Source: Burkholderiales bacterium UBA1834 (lineage in GTDB: Bacteria > Pseudomonadota > Gammaproteobacteria > Burkholderiales > Burkholderiaceae_C). Taken from it: a stretch of DNA of 64,000 bases. The stretch is taken from the NCBI GenBank assembly GCA_002339015.1, contig DDJC01000091.1, positions 27,725 to 91,724 of the forward strand, written 5' to 3'. The notes beneath the pieces are model-generated. The model did no database searches. It had not been told where the DNA came from and saw only the letters and a program-made list of their open reading frames with translations. Made by a program: the position numbers and the translations under genes. How positions within the stretch are numbered: the stretch's first letter is position 1; each line of letters starts with the position of its first letter. Positions 9,301 through 20,600 of the stretch are shown here, piece by piece.

Positions 9301-10485
9301 CCGCTGGTCTGGCGCAATGGCTTCGCTGGCGACGGCGACAGCATCTTGCGTCTGCCGATAAGCCGCCATGACCAGGTCGCCGTTGGCCGAGAATCGTTCG
9401 CCCAACTGGCTTGAAAAGCTTAGGGTATCGGAGGCCGAACGCAGCAGGATGCCCGTGGAGCCCAAGGTGCCTGCTGCCACGATGATGCGTCTGGCCCGCA
9501 ATTGAAGGGGCCGGCCCTGGCGCCACTGCAGCGAGGGGTCGGTGTGGTTCACGTGGGCGATCCACCCCTCTTGCGCGTCCTCCTCGCCCGGCTGGTCCCG
9601 CAGGCGGCTCAATCGCAGCACGGTGGCGCCGGTGATGAGCTTCACCCCGCGCCGCTTCGCACTGGCCAGCAATGAGGTGTCCAGTGATATCTTGGCCCCC
9701 TCGTTGCATCCGGTAGCGCAGTCGCCGCACAGGGTGCAGGCCTTCAGGCGCACGTTGTCGCTGCTGCGGTCGGTGTCGCGCATCGCGACCGTGATCGGCG
9801 TGGGGGTGAACTGGCTGGTGGTTGCTGTAGACGCCTGGCTCATCCGCTGCAAGGCCTTGAACTTGGCCAGATCCGAGGTCTGTCGCAGGATGGTGTTGTC
9901 CTGCCCGTCATCGTGGGTGCGGGCGCCGAGCCGTTGCGACATGGTGTCAGCCAGCCCACGCAGCGCGGCGAGCTCGTCGGCGATCTGCCGGGGCCAAGGC
10001 GCTTGCCGGAACACCTCGTCCACGGGCCAAGCCATCACACCGGCATTGATAAGTGACCCCCCTCCCAGGCCGTTGCCGACCAGCACGCTCACATCATCGC
10101 TGACCCTGACATCGAACAGGCCCTTACGCTGACCCTTGGTGTTTAGGGACTGGTGCGTGTTGAAGCGGACATGAGAAGGCAGCTCGGCCAGTTGATTGGG
10201 AAATTCGCCAGGCAGGTAATGCTGACCACGCTCGAGCAGCCAGATGCGCCGCTGCCCGCCATCGGCCGATGACAGCGTCTCGGCAAGTGCTGCGGCGCTC
10301 ACCGCGCCGCCATAGCCGCTGCCGATGATGAGGACGTCGCAATGCAGGCCGGCTTCCGTGAATGGCCTGTATCCGTCTTCTCCATGGTCGATGCGGTAGC
10401 GGAGATCGACCAGGTCCTCCGCCATTGAGCGCGTGTCCGCACGGCCGCCGGTACTGCCTCCGGCCTCCTCCCTGTTGTTCAGCAT
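6358..10485 (-). CDS. GMC oxidoreductase fused to an alpha/beta hydrolase
   Basis: 1,375 residues in two enzyme halves. Residues 50-660 are a GMC flavoprotein of the cholesterol-oxidase-like branch: FAD-binding DVLIIGSGYGGAVSAA, a substrate/FAD loop LVGNGLGGGSLINAGVM, a cysteine cluster CTLCGDCATGC typical of that branch, and the C-terminal block HPLGGCAMGSS followed by GINPSLTISVLTDRAI. After a 300-residue linking domain not recognised, residues 1010-1375 are an alpha/beta hydrolase with PLVMLHGYSASG (oxyanion loop), AHCMGSA at the nucleophile elbow and DRGHQDCLIG carrying the catalytic His. The elbow has Cys where Ser is usual. Such enzymes oxidise hydroxyls of sterols or other alcohols; the hydrolase may act on the product or an ester precursor. 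The ATG at 10485 has a GGAGAGAG site; a GTG at 10536 overlapping the regulator stop is the alternative. Confidence 0.88.
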   Translation of the reverse strand: MLNNREEAGGSTGGRADTRSMAEDLVDLRYRIDHGEDGYRPFTEAGLHCDVLIIGSGYGGAVSAAALAETLSSADGGQRRIWLLERGQHYLPGEFPNQLAELPSHVRFNTHQSLNTKGQRKGLFDVRVSDDVSVLVGNGLGGGSLINAGVMAWPVDEVFRQAPWPRQIADELAALRGLADTMSQRLGARTHDDGQDNTILRQTSDLAKFKALQRMSQASTATTSQFTPTPITVAMRDTDRSSDNVRLKACTLCGDCATGCNEGAKISLDTSLLASAKRRGVKLITGATVLRLSRLRDQPGEEDAQEGWIAHVNHTDPSLQWRQGRPLQLRARRIIVAAGTLGSTGILLRSASDTLSFSSQLGERFSANGDLVMAAYRQTQDAVAVASEAIAPDQRRVGPTITAMIDRRSAGVGEPHRALPLGHVIQDLAVPAALERLFSELHTTANTVHQLGRTDQSDHGGLTEHDPCSVNARDIRRTLPLAIIGHDTAQGRIQQVKPSRERDEKVSGMTHLESDSAITVSWPELRLDPRFDTQLDMLKDLLKARDTGGTLLPNPAWKPVPKNMEFLVDGQRGPLFTAHPLGGCAMGSSIRDGVVNHLGQVFCPDADPSAIHDGLVVLDGSIIPTSLGINPSLTISVLTDRAIRTLIKDWGFGETRPDRGLHRDRPTVAAPALPAPQPTCIEITEQLRGWFGRFGVQITLRFQEIEVQQLLHGQPAMRTLKVDPAHSEVKVIVPNEGEPCDWQSPSTVVLHARLNGSLRALHRANTCAPERIAKAGGAWFLNRGLRDITQYALHKLSGLQSPDIHYPSLGERACNAIALASRGGEIRMLEYDLGIEQVAVHSGPWADPHRLHTNRIRGCKYVSYTRRGNPWDQLMTLTLKSFPGLDLGCPDRPATLKLNLAHLADLGVPLLRITRQRDMPSALMDIISLALLFLRILISIHVWTMRAPDLAPQRKVNRLPGTVPGLPPPEITHLDMGEPPLADGTPVRVRLTRYPPHTPKGRAHPLVMLHGYSASGTTFAHHSVQPGLAKYMWDLGHDVWLVDMRTSAGMPTATCAWTFEDTAYRDIPLALCHVADVCGVAQVDVFAHCMGSAMLWLALLTEIEALESDIDRRGTGVSAQGALLATRHLVALARLQGRLADGQSGPSLIRRLGMSQIAPIVRFSEGNLLRAFMMRYLRHYLPLGPYRFRPDPEDSDTNQVLDQIMQRLLATIPYPEEEFSIENPLCPPWKTAPWARTRRRMDALYGRDFDIGNLDQRMLDHIDDHFGPLSLDTLEQALHLARNQAVSDQHGINMVTTISLARAIDSLEAMMSIHGINNGLSDIHGLHAFKRQVHELKRGHKYTVHAIPDRGHQDCLIGREASTRVFPHVAAFFNL

Positions 10486-10532
10486 CTGCTCTCTCCATGG
10501 GCCGGGTGGCGGGTGAGCATCGCGGACGATGG

Positions 10533-11201
10533 TCACCCCGCCAATGGCGGTGGCGTAAGTACGTCGAACAGCTTGAGCTCATGGGCACGGTACATCGCCT
10601 GCGCCCTGTTGTTGACACCTAGCAATTGATAGACCGCCCACAGATGCGCCTTGACGGTGCCTTCGGCGATACCGATCTCGCGGGCGATCACCTTGTTGGG
10701 TTTGCCCTGCAGCAGGCAGCGCAGCACGGCGATCTGCCGGGGGCTGAGGTCTCGGTGCCAGGGGCGTGCTTCGGTGGCGGCGCCGTTGGCCTCCTGCATC
10801 GGTGCCAGCGCCTCTGGTGGCAGGTAGGTCCCCTGGGCCATGACCAGCTTGAGGGCGTGGATGGTCACAGAAGGGTCGGTGCTCTTGGGAATGTAGCCTG
10901 CGGCACCATTCTGGATCGCCTGATGGATGGACTTTGCTGTCTCATCGCCTGAGATGACCACCACGGCCGAGTCTTCGAACACGTCCTTGATCTGCTTCAC
11001 CACATTCTTGCCGTCTGCGTCAGGCATCTGCAGATCCATCATGACCAAATCGAAAATCTGGCCTTGATGGGCCTGCGCCTCGCTGACCGAGGCTGCCTGC
11101 ACCACCGTGGCTGTGGGATCCAGGCCCAGCAGCAAGCTCCTCAGCCCCTCTCGAAAAAGAGGATGGTCGTCCACGATGAGCACTCGTTGGCCTGAGGTCA
11201 T
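10533..11201 (-). CDS. NarL/FixJ-type response regulator
   Basis: 222 residues with an N-terminal receiver domain (acidic pair Asp11-Asp12, phospho-acceptor Asp56 in DLVMMDLQMPDADG, switch residues in VVVISGDE, Lys106 in GYIPKSTD) and a C-terminal LuxR helix-turn-helix (LSPRQIAVLRCLLQGKPNKV, IAEGTVKAHLWAVYQLLGVN). It is the first gene of the minus-strand operon; the GMC gene begins at or just after its stop (GTGA overlap or a 47-base gap). The hybrid kinase four genes downstream is the likely phosphate donor. It probably controls this operon itself and perhaps the divergent giant-protein gene, since both share the 411-base intergenic region; the second part is inference. Confidence 0.9.
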   Translation of the reverse strand: MTSGQRVLIVDDHPLFREGLRSLLLGLDPTATVVQAASVSEAQAHQGQIFDLVMMDLQMPDADGKNVVKQIKDVFEDSAVVVISGDETAKSIHQAIQNGAAGYIPKSTDPSVTIHALKLVMAQGTYLPPEALAPMQEANGAATEARPWHRDLSPRQIAVLRCLLQGKPNKVIAREIGIAEGTVKAHLWAVYQLLGVNNRAQAMYRAHELKLFDVLTPPPLAG

Positions 11202-11612
11202 GGCGCGATGGCATCAATGAACATGACGACTGTCCGATTTTCTTGATAAAAATGCTCGTGCTTGGTGCAGCCGTTCACCATGCTGTTCCCTTTGTTTGTT
11301 CCGAGCCTGGATTTCCGAGTCTCGGCAATGGCAGCCATCATAGGTACGAGCATCTGAAACGACCATCCCCTAATGGCCTAAACGAAAGGCCTTATGGTCC
11401 GGAAGACGGATGCACTTGCCAAAAGCGTGCGTCAGCCGACACAAATGCCCGCCAGTCAAGATATTAGGGATGTCTTAAAGCGCTAAGGCGGCATATGTTC
11501 ACGAAAATCGCACCCAATGCCTGTCTGCTGCAGGCGCCCTGTTCATAAGGGCGTCCGAGAAGTTGCGCCGCCCAGGCGGGTGCTCACTGGATGGAATCCC
11601 AGAAAGATCACC
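11202..11612. promoter_or_regulatory. Divergent intergenic region between the response regulator and the giant gene
   Basis: A 411-base stretch, visibly more AT-rich than its surroundings, that must hold the promoters of the minus-strand operon and of the giant gene. No credible coding region was seen. It contains one strong interrupted inverted repeat (listed separately). AT-rich patches near 11237-11251 and 11457-11477 are promoter-like, but no confident -35/-10 pair could be assigned. Confidence 0.5.
11361..11399. promoter_or_regulatory. Interrupted inverted repeat in the divergent promoter region
   Basis: Outer arms GACCAT (11361-11366) and ATGGTC (11394-11399) are exactly complementary, and inner arms AATGGCC and GGCCTT pair around a TAAACGAAA loop. 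The arms are separated by a CCCCT bulge on the left. It could be an operator for one of the regulators here or a hairpin in the giant gene's leader, 214 bases before the start codon. Confidence 0.35.
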
Positions 11613-14600
11613 ATGAGTCACCGTGGCAAGTCAGGGCGCAGGAACGGCAACAACGGCAAGGGTCAGGCCTCTCCTGGCACCCGCAAGAAGGAAGGCCTGA
11701 TCGGCAAGATCATCGACCGCCTGCTGTCGGGTGACGAGGCCAGCGCACCGCCGCTGCGCAAGCGCCCGGTGGTTGAAAGCCTGGAGCCCCGGCTGCTGCT
11801 GTCGACCACGCCGCTGCCTCAGCCCACCTTCAATGACACCCTGAGCTACGACGGCAGCCTGAGCCTGGGCGGCATCAACGCCGTGCTGGAGGTGGTCGAC
11901 ACCGGTGCGCCAAACCTGACCTTGCGCCTGCGCGACGGCGGCAACATCCTGGGCCAGAAGACGCTGGACCACGACATCCGGGTGGCTTTCACGGGCTCGG
12001 TGTTCAGCGACAAGCTCACGCTCAACCTCAATTACACCGACGCCGATGGCAACCCGGCGTTCTCGCCGTGGTCGATCAAGCTCGACTTCGACGGCGGCAC
12101 CGACGTGCCCCTGCTGACGGACGACCAGCTGATCATCCAGTCGGGCGGCCCGCACAGCTACCAGGCCGCCGGCCTGTTCGTCACCAGCACCGACGACATC
12201 CTGTTCGGCGGCGCCCTGACGGCCACGGGCGATGTCGACCTGCAGTCGGCCGAGAAGATCGACCTGCAGGCCGGCAGCGCGCTGCAGGCGCGCGACATCC
12301 GCCTGGCGGCCGTGGTCAACACCACGGGCGGCCTGGCCGGCACCGACATCCAGGCCAATGCCGATGCCACCGTCACCCTGCAGGGCGCCACGCTCACGGG
12401 CCGCAACATCGGCATCGACGCCACCAACACGATCACGATCAACAGCCAGGACGAGGAGTTCTTCAACGGCCAGGTCAAGCTGGGCGCGGTCGACGCCAAC
12501 GCCAATGCCACGATCACGCTGTCGGGCGCCAACGTGATCACGGCCACCGGCACGCTGGCGCTGGATGCCAGCAACACGGTCACCACCATCCTGGCCACGG
12601 CGCCGGACAACACCGCCAATGCCACCAACAAGGACGCCGCTGTGGCGGTGACCCACGTGGGCAGCTCGGCCAGCGTGCGCGTGGGCGGCAGCTCCGCCCT
12701 GAGCGCCACCGGCGCCCTGACGGTGGCCTCCAACAGCACCGTGAACGCCCAGACCCATGCCGATGGCGGCTCGGGTGCGCAGGCCGGTTCGGCCGCGGGC
12801 GGCACCGTGGCCGTGGCCGTGATCGGTGGCGACACCAAGGCCGAGATCGCCGACACCGCCAGCCTCACAGGCGGCACGGTGGCTGTGTCGGCCCAGAGCA
12901 GCCGCACCATCGACACCCAGGCCAAGTCCACCAAGGGCGGCGCCACCAGCGGCGGCGGCACGCCCACCACGGGCACCACCACGCTGCAGCAGCAGAACGC
13001 GCAGACCAGCGACGGCTCCATGACCGTGGCCGCCGCCGTGGCCGTGACCACCGTCACCGGCGACAGCATCGTGCAGGTGTCCACCAGCGGCGCCCTCAAT
13101 TCGGGCGGCGCGCTGGCGCTGACGGCCACCTCCAGCGTGTCGGGGCCGGTGGGCGGCCTCACCACCGTGGCCAATGGCCAGAACACCACGGCTGGCGGCA
13201 GTGGCATCGGTGCCGCGGTGGCGATCAACAACCTCAACGCGGCCAGCCAGGTGCTGCTGACGGGCGGGGGCTCCTTCTCGGCCACGGGCGGCCTGATCGG
13301 CCTGGCCACCTTCAACAGCGCGCTCTCGGGCGCACAGGCCACCTCGGGCGCGGGCGCCAAGGGCGTGGGCGTGGCCGGCGCGCTGGCCATCAACGCGGGC
13401 ATCACCAGGGCCGAGGCCGTGCTGAGCAGCACCGCCAACATCACGCTGGCCGGCAACACGGCGCTCACGCTCAAGAGCGCGCTGACCACCGCCGACACGG
13501 CCAAGGCCCAGGCCCTGGTCACCGGGCAGAACACCACGGGCGTTGGGGCCTCGGTGGCCGTCAACGTGGTCGATGCGGTCTCGCGCGCGGTGATGGACAC
13601 CGGCTCGCGCCTGACGGGCGCCAACTCGGGCGTGGCGCTGGACGCGGTGTCGAACAGCACCATCGTCACCGATGTGGACGGCGGCGCGGCAGGCGGCACG
13701 GCCATCTCGCCGGCCGTGGCCGTCACGGTCGCCAACCTGGACACCCTGGCCGAAGTGCGCAACACCGCGTCGGGCTTGAGCGTGCAGAGCCTGAGCCTGC
13801 ATGCCGACCACACCGGCGCCGCCACCACCACCGCCGATGGCGCCGCGCAGGGCACCGATCTGGCGCTGGGCATGGGCCTGGCCTTCAGCTCGGTGGTGGA
13901 CACCACCCATGCCTTCCTGGACCGGTCGGCCGCCGTGGGGGGCGTGGTCAACGTCAAGGCCGACAGCAAGCAGTCGTCCAGCAGCGCGGCCAAGGCCAGC
14001 GCCAAGGGCGGCAAGCAGGACGACGGCAGCCAGGATGGCCAGGTCGACCAGCAGACCGGGGCCCAGCGCGGCCTGGGCAACACCACGGCTGCCGGCAGGG
14101 GCGGGCGAGGCAGTCAGGCCGCCGGCGCCACGCCCCAGGCCCAGACGGCCGATGCGGGAGGGGCGTCCAGCGGCTCCTCGTCGGTCAACGTGGCTGGTGC
14201 GGTGGCCGTCAACATCGGCCAGACCGATGCGAAGGCCTCCATCGGCGCGGGCCGCGCCGTCACCGCCACGGGCGCGGCGGCGATTCAGTCCACCGCCGAC
14301 ACCGATGCCTCGGCCACCGCCGATGGCCTGGCCACCAGTCCGTCCAGCGGCACGGGCGTGGGCGCGGCCGTGGCCATCAACGTGGGCGATGTCAGCAACA
14401 CGGCGCAGATCGGCGCGGGCGCCAGCCTCACGGCGGCCAGCGTGACCCTCTCGGCCGATGGTCCGACGGCGGGGGCGCAGCACCAGTTCGGCGCCACCAC
14501 CACGGCGGGTGCCGGTGGCGGTGATGTCGGCGTGGCCGGTTCGCTGGCGATCAACGTGGGCAAGACCCGCACGACGGCCCAGGTGGCCGCGGGTGCCACG

Positions 14601-17600
14601 GTGGCCACCACCGGCAGCGGTGCGGTCACGGTCAAGGCCGGCAGCAACGTGCAGGACAAGGCCGAGGCCAAGCCCAAGGAAGATGCGCAGGGCCAGAAGG
14701 TGGGCATTGGTGCGTCCGTGGCCATCAACGTGGCCGACGACATCACGCGGGCGGCGGTCGAGAGCACCGGCGCGGTCACCAGCACCGGCGCCATCAGCGT
14801 GAACGCGGTCAGCAAGAGCGCGGTGGTCACCAATGCGGAGGGGGGTGCCGCAGGCGGCGTGGCCGTCGTGCCGGTGGCGGCCATCACCGTGGCCAACCTG
14901 GACACCGTCGCCGAGGTGCTGGGCACTGGCGCCTTCACGGGGCAGGGTGTGGTCACCATCGGTGCCACGCACGAGGGCACGGCGGCCACCACGGCCACCG
15001 GCAAGGCCACGGGCAACGATGCGGCCATCGGCGCCTCGGTGGCGGTTTCCACCGTCACCGACACCACGCAGGCCAAGCTCGACCGCAACGCCAGCACCAC
15101 CGGCGCGCTCAATGTGCTGGCGGCCAGCACGCAGGCGTCCACCAGCACCGCCAAGGCCAGCACCAAGGGCGGCAAGTCCGACAGCCAGGGCGCTGACCAG
15201 CAAGGCGTGGACAATCAGAACGCCGGGCAGCGCGGCGCAGGCGACAGCGTGGCCACCAGCCGCGGCTCGCGCGACAGCACGAACGCCGGCAGCACGCCCA
15301 AGGCGGCCACGGCCGACAAGGACGGCCAGTCCAACAATTCCTCATCGGTCAGCGTGGCCGGCGCGGTGGCCGTGGACATCGCCACCACCCGCACCCAGGC
15401 GCAGATCGGCAACACGCTCACGGGCCGCACGGTCAGCGCCGGCGGCGCGGTCACGGTCAAGGCCACGGCCGATACCGATGCCTCGGCGGTGGCCGACGGC
15501 TCGGCCGTGATCGAAGGCAACGGCAATGGCAGCGGCGGCAGCGGTGCCGGCATCGGCGCGGCCGTGGCCATCGCGGTGGGCGATGTGGTCAACCACGCCT
15601 TCATCGGCCAGGGCAGCAGCGTCACGGGCCAGGGCATCAGTGTGTCCGCCGAGCTGCCCACGGTGGCTGCGCAGGATGTGTTCAGCGCCCAGGCCACCTC
15701 CGGCGCGGGCGGCGGCAGCGTGGGCGTGGCCGGTTCGCTGGCCATCACGGTCGGCAGTGTGGACACCCTGGCCGAGATCGACACCGGCGCCAGCCTGACC
15801 CTGACCGGTGGTGGTGCGCTCAACCTCAAGGCCGCCAGCAACACCAGTGACAAGGCCGAGGCCAAGCCCAAGGGCAACGCCCAGGGCGAGAAGGTGGGCA
15901 TCGGCGCGTCCGTGGCCATCAACGTGGTCGACGACACCACGCATGCCTGGATCGACAGCACCGCCGCCGTGTCGAACGCCGGCTCGGCCACGATCACGGC
16001 CGATTCCAAGAACACCACTGTCACCTCGGCTGAAGGCGGCGCGGGCGGCGGCGTGGCCGTCGTGCCTGTGGCGGCCATCACCGTGGCCAACCTGGACACG
16101 GTCGCCGAGGTGCTGGGCACCGGTAACTTCAACAGCACCGGCGCGGTGGCCATCAACGCCACCCATGCCGGCACGACCACCACCACGGCGACGGGCAAGG
16201 CCACGGGCGACGACGCGGCCATCGGCGCCTCGGTGGCCGTGGGCATCACCAACGACACCACCAAGGCCACATTGGACCGCAGTGCCACCGTGGGCAGCCT
16301 GGCCATCGTGGCCACCAGCACCCAGGCCAGCAGCAGCACGGCCAAGGCCAGCACCACGGGCGGCAAGTCCGATTCGGGCAACAACCAGGATGGCGTCGAC
16401 AAGCAGAACGCCAGCCAGCGCGCCCAGGGCGACAAGGTCGCCAGCGAGCGCGGCAACCGCCAGAGCGGCACGGGTGCCACGCCCAAGGCGCAGACGGCCG
16501 ACAAGAGCGGCAGCAACAGCAATTCTTCTTCATCCGTCAGCGTGGCGGGCGCGGTGGCGGTCAACCTGGGCACCAGCACCACGGAAGCCAGCATCGGCAA
16601 TGCGCTCACCGGGCGCACGGTGAACAGCACGGGCGCGGTCAGCGTGAAGGCCACGGCCGACACGGATGGCAGCGCGGTGGCTGACGGCACGGCCGTGGTC
16701 AACAGCCAGGGCGGTGGTGGCAACAGCGGGGTCGGCGTGGGCGCGGCCGTGGCCATCAACGCGGTCGATGTCATCAACACCGCTTTCGTGGGCGGCAACA
16801 GCAGCGTCACCAGCAATGGCCTGACCGTCTCGGCCGAGCTGCCGACGGCGGGGGCGCAGCACGTGTTCTCGGCCACGTCCACCTCCGGCGCGGGCGGCGG
16901 CAGTGTGGGCGTGGCCGGTTCGCTGGCGATCAACGTGGGCACGGTGGACACGCAGGCGCGTCTGGCCGCCGGTGCCACGGTGACGCAGACCGGCGGCGGC
17001 AGCGTCACCCTCAAGGCTGGCAGCAACACCAGCGACAAGGCCGAGGCCAAGCCGCAAGGCCTGGCGCAGGGCAGCAGCGTGGGCATCGGGGCATCCGTCG
17101 CCATCAACGTGGTGGACGAGACCACCCGGGCCGTGGTCGAGAGCGGGGCGGCGGTCACGGGTGCGGGCAGCATCGGCCTCACGGCCGACAGCAAGAACAC
17201 CATCGTCACCAAGGCCGACGGCGGTGCCGGCAGCAATGGCAGCGACGAGACCGACGTGAGCGTGGTGCCGGTGGCGGCCGTCACCGTGGCCAACCTGGAC
17301 ACCCTCGCCGAGGTGCTGGGCACCGGCGGCTTCGGCAGCACGGGCGCGGTCACCCTCACGGCCACGCACGCCGGCACGGCCACCACCACGGCCACCGGCA
17401 AGTCCACGGGCAATGACGCGGCCATTGGCGCCTCGGTGGGCGTGGGCGTCGTCACCGACACCACCCGCGCGCTGCTGGACCGCAGCACCACCGCGGGAGG
17501 TGCGATCGGTGTCACGGCCACCAGCCAACAGACCACCAGCACCACGGCCAAGGCCAGCGTGAGCGGCGGCCAGACCAAGAGCAGCGGCGGCAACGCCAAT

Positions 17601-20600
17601 GGCGTGGACGACCAGAAGGACGGCCAGCGCAACATCGGCGACAAGGTCGCCAGCGAGCGCGGGGCGCGCGGCAGCGACAACGCGACGGACAACCCCAGCG
17701 CGGCCACCGCCAAGACCGATTCGGAAGGCTCGGGCGGTTCGGACACCGTGGCCGTGGCGGGCGCCGTGGCCGTCAACGTGGCCGACAGCAGCACGACCGC
17801 CGCCATCGGCGCAGGCCGCACGATCATCTCCGGTGGTGTGCTGAGCGTGAGCGCCGTGGCCAATACCGATGCCACGGCCGATGCCGACGGTTCGGCCGTG
17901 AATGCCGGCTCAGCTGGCGTGGGCGTGGCCGTGGCCATCAACGTGGCCGACGTGACGCACAGCGCCACGATCGGCGCGGGCAGCGTGATCCAGGCCCAGG
18001 GTCTGTCCGTCACGGCCACCACTGGCGGTGGCGAGGCCATGCCCGAGTTCGCCTTGGTGGCCAAGTCCAAGTCCGGCGCCGGCGCGGAGGACGTGGGCGT
18101 GGCCGGCTCGCTGTCCATCAACCTGATCGATGCGAACAGCACGGCTTCCGTGGCCGGCAGTGCCTCGGTGCAGCTGGGCGGCGGCGCGTTGACGGTGCGC
18201 GCTTCGCAGACCACACGGGCCACGGCCGAAGCCACGCCCGAGGGCAATGGCGCGGTGGCCGGCTCCGTCGGCGTGGGCGCCTCGGTGGCGCTCAACCGCG
18301 TGGACACCGTCACCCGGGCGGCGGTGGAGAACGGCGCCACGCTGAGCGGCACGGCAGGCGCGGTGACCATCGAGGCGGCCGGTGCGCACAACGTCAAGAC
18401 GCTGGCCAAGAATGGCGCGGGTGGTGGCGGCGGTGACGTGGGCGTCGGTGCGGCCGTGGCCTTGTCGATCACGGATCACGACAAGACCGCGCTGCTCGGT
18501 TCGGGCAGCGCGCTCAATGCCACCGGCAATGTGTCGGTGCACGCCGCGCATGCGTCCGCTGCACAGAACGAGGCCGATTCCGAAGGCTCGGGCAGCTCGG
18601 TGGGCATCGGCGCCAGCGTGGGCATCAACGTGCTCGATGACACCGTGAGCGCCAGCGTGGGCCGTTCGGTGACCACCGCCGGCAGCATCGCCGTGGCCAG
18701 CGAGGTGGTAGCCGGCAGCACCAACGTGATCAAGGCCAGTGCCCAGGGCAACAAGGGCAATGGCCGCTCGGCCGACAGCGAGGCCGACAACCAGGTCAAC
18801 AACAACCCCAACAATGGCGGCGACAAGCAGCTGCCCAGCGCGCAGTCCAACGTGGACAGCGCCAACAGCGAGAGCAGCAGCGAATCCAGCAGCGAATCGG
18901 CCGATGTGGGCGTGGCCGCGGCCGTGGGCGTGATCAGCCACACGGTCAGCAACACCGCCAGTGTCACCGGCAGCGCGCAGCTCACCTCCACGGCCTCCAC
19001 GGCCAGCGTCACGGCCACGGCCGATGTGGACGCGAGCAACCTGCCCCAGGGCACGGCGATGGACGCGGACACGACCACCGCCATCGGCGCGGCCGTGGGT
19101 GTGACGGCGGCCGACGTGAGCAACCGTGCGAGCGTGGCGGGTGGTGCGGGCCTGAGCGGCACCACCGTCACCGTCAGCGCGTCCACGCCCGTGGGGGGCA
19201 GCAGCGACTTCAAAACCTGGGCCCTGTCCGCCGGCGGTGGCGAGGACAACGGCCTGGCCGGCTCGGTGGCCATCAACCACATCAACTACCTGACGGAGGC
19301 CCAGGTGGCCGGGGGCGCCAAGCTCACGGCCAGCAACGCCCTCAACGTCACAGCGACCAGCAACATCGGTATCCAGGCCGTGGCCGGTGGCGCCGGCATC
19401 GGCGAAGACGTGGGCGTGGGCGTGGCGGTGGCGATCGGCATCGTCAACAACGACACCCGGGCCACGGTGGGCAACGGGGCCGAGCTGAACGCGCGCGGTG
19501 CCACGCAAGTCAAGGCCACGGCGGCCGTGAATCCGCTGGCCATCCCGCTGGGCGACATCCCCCTGCTGCCGGATTCGGTCAGCCTCAGCTCGGTGGCAGC
19601 GGGCGTCGGCGCCAGCCAGGGCGATGCCGGTGTGGCCGGCTCGCTGGTCGTCAACGTCTTCAACCTGGACACGCAGGCCACGCTGGGCGAGGACGTGCTC
19701 GTCAACCAGAACGTGGCTTTGCCCCTGGCCGGCCAGCATGTCACGGTGCAGGCGACGGACACCACCAAGATCGTCTCGGTGGCCGGGGCGGCCGCAGGGG
19801 CCTTCGGTTCGTCTGGCGTGGCGGTGGCGGCCGGCGTGGACGTCGGCGTGCTCAACAAGAACACGCGTGCCACGGTGGGCCGCGGCACGCAGATCGGTGC
19901 GCGCGGCAACGTCAACGTGAGCGCGAACAGCGATGAGGACATCATCTCCGTGGCTGCTTCGGCCGGTGCCAGCGGCAGTGCCGCCATCGGCGGCTCGGTC
20001 AGCGTGTACGTGGTGGGCACCGACACCCAGGCCCGACTGCTCGACGGCACGGCCGGCGATGCCGGCGCACAGGTGGTGGCCGACGGCAACGTGGGCGTGA
20101 CGGCCACCGGCACATTCACGCTGGACCAGGTGGCCGGCAACGTGGCCATCGGCAGCGATGCGGGCATCGGCCTGTCGAACACCACGCTGGTCCACCAGGA
20201 CACGGTGGAAGCCCGCGTGGGCAGCTACAGCGATGTGACGACGCGGGGGGCCATGGGGCTGTCGGTGCTGGCCACGTCTTCCGAAGACCTGGTGACGATC
20301 GCCGCGGGCGGCTCAGGCGGCGGCACGGCCGGCGTGGCGGGCTCGGCCGTTGTCAATGTCCTGACCGAAACCACGCGCGCCACCGTGGGCGACGGGGTGG
20401 ACATCACCGCCCGCACGAACGTGGGCGGCGCGCCCACGCCCGACGTGCAGGTCAAGGCCAGCGACATCACGGACATCGTGGCCGTCGGGGGCTCCGTGTC
20501 GGTGGGCGGCACGGCCGGTGTGGGTGCCGGCGTCAGCGTCGGCAAGCTCAACAAGAACACCCAGGCCTCGATCGGCTCGGCTGTCACGGCCGATGTGCAG

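Noticed and set aside
11517..11612. In-frame upstream extension of the giant gene (start at 11517)
   Set aside because: The 32 extra residues contain two Cys, lie in the promoter region and do not resemble LEPR-XLL N-termini, which begin with a short basic stretch as at 11613.
14159..18900. CRISPR-like array
   Set aside because: The repeats are about 1.2 kb long, in frame and protein-coding, with no short palindromic repeats or unique spacers.
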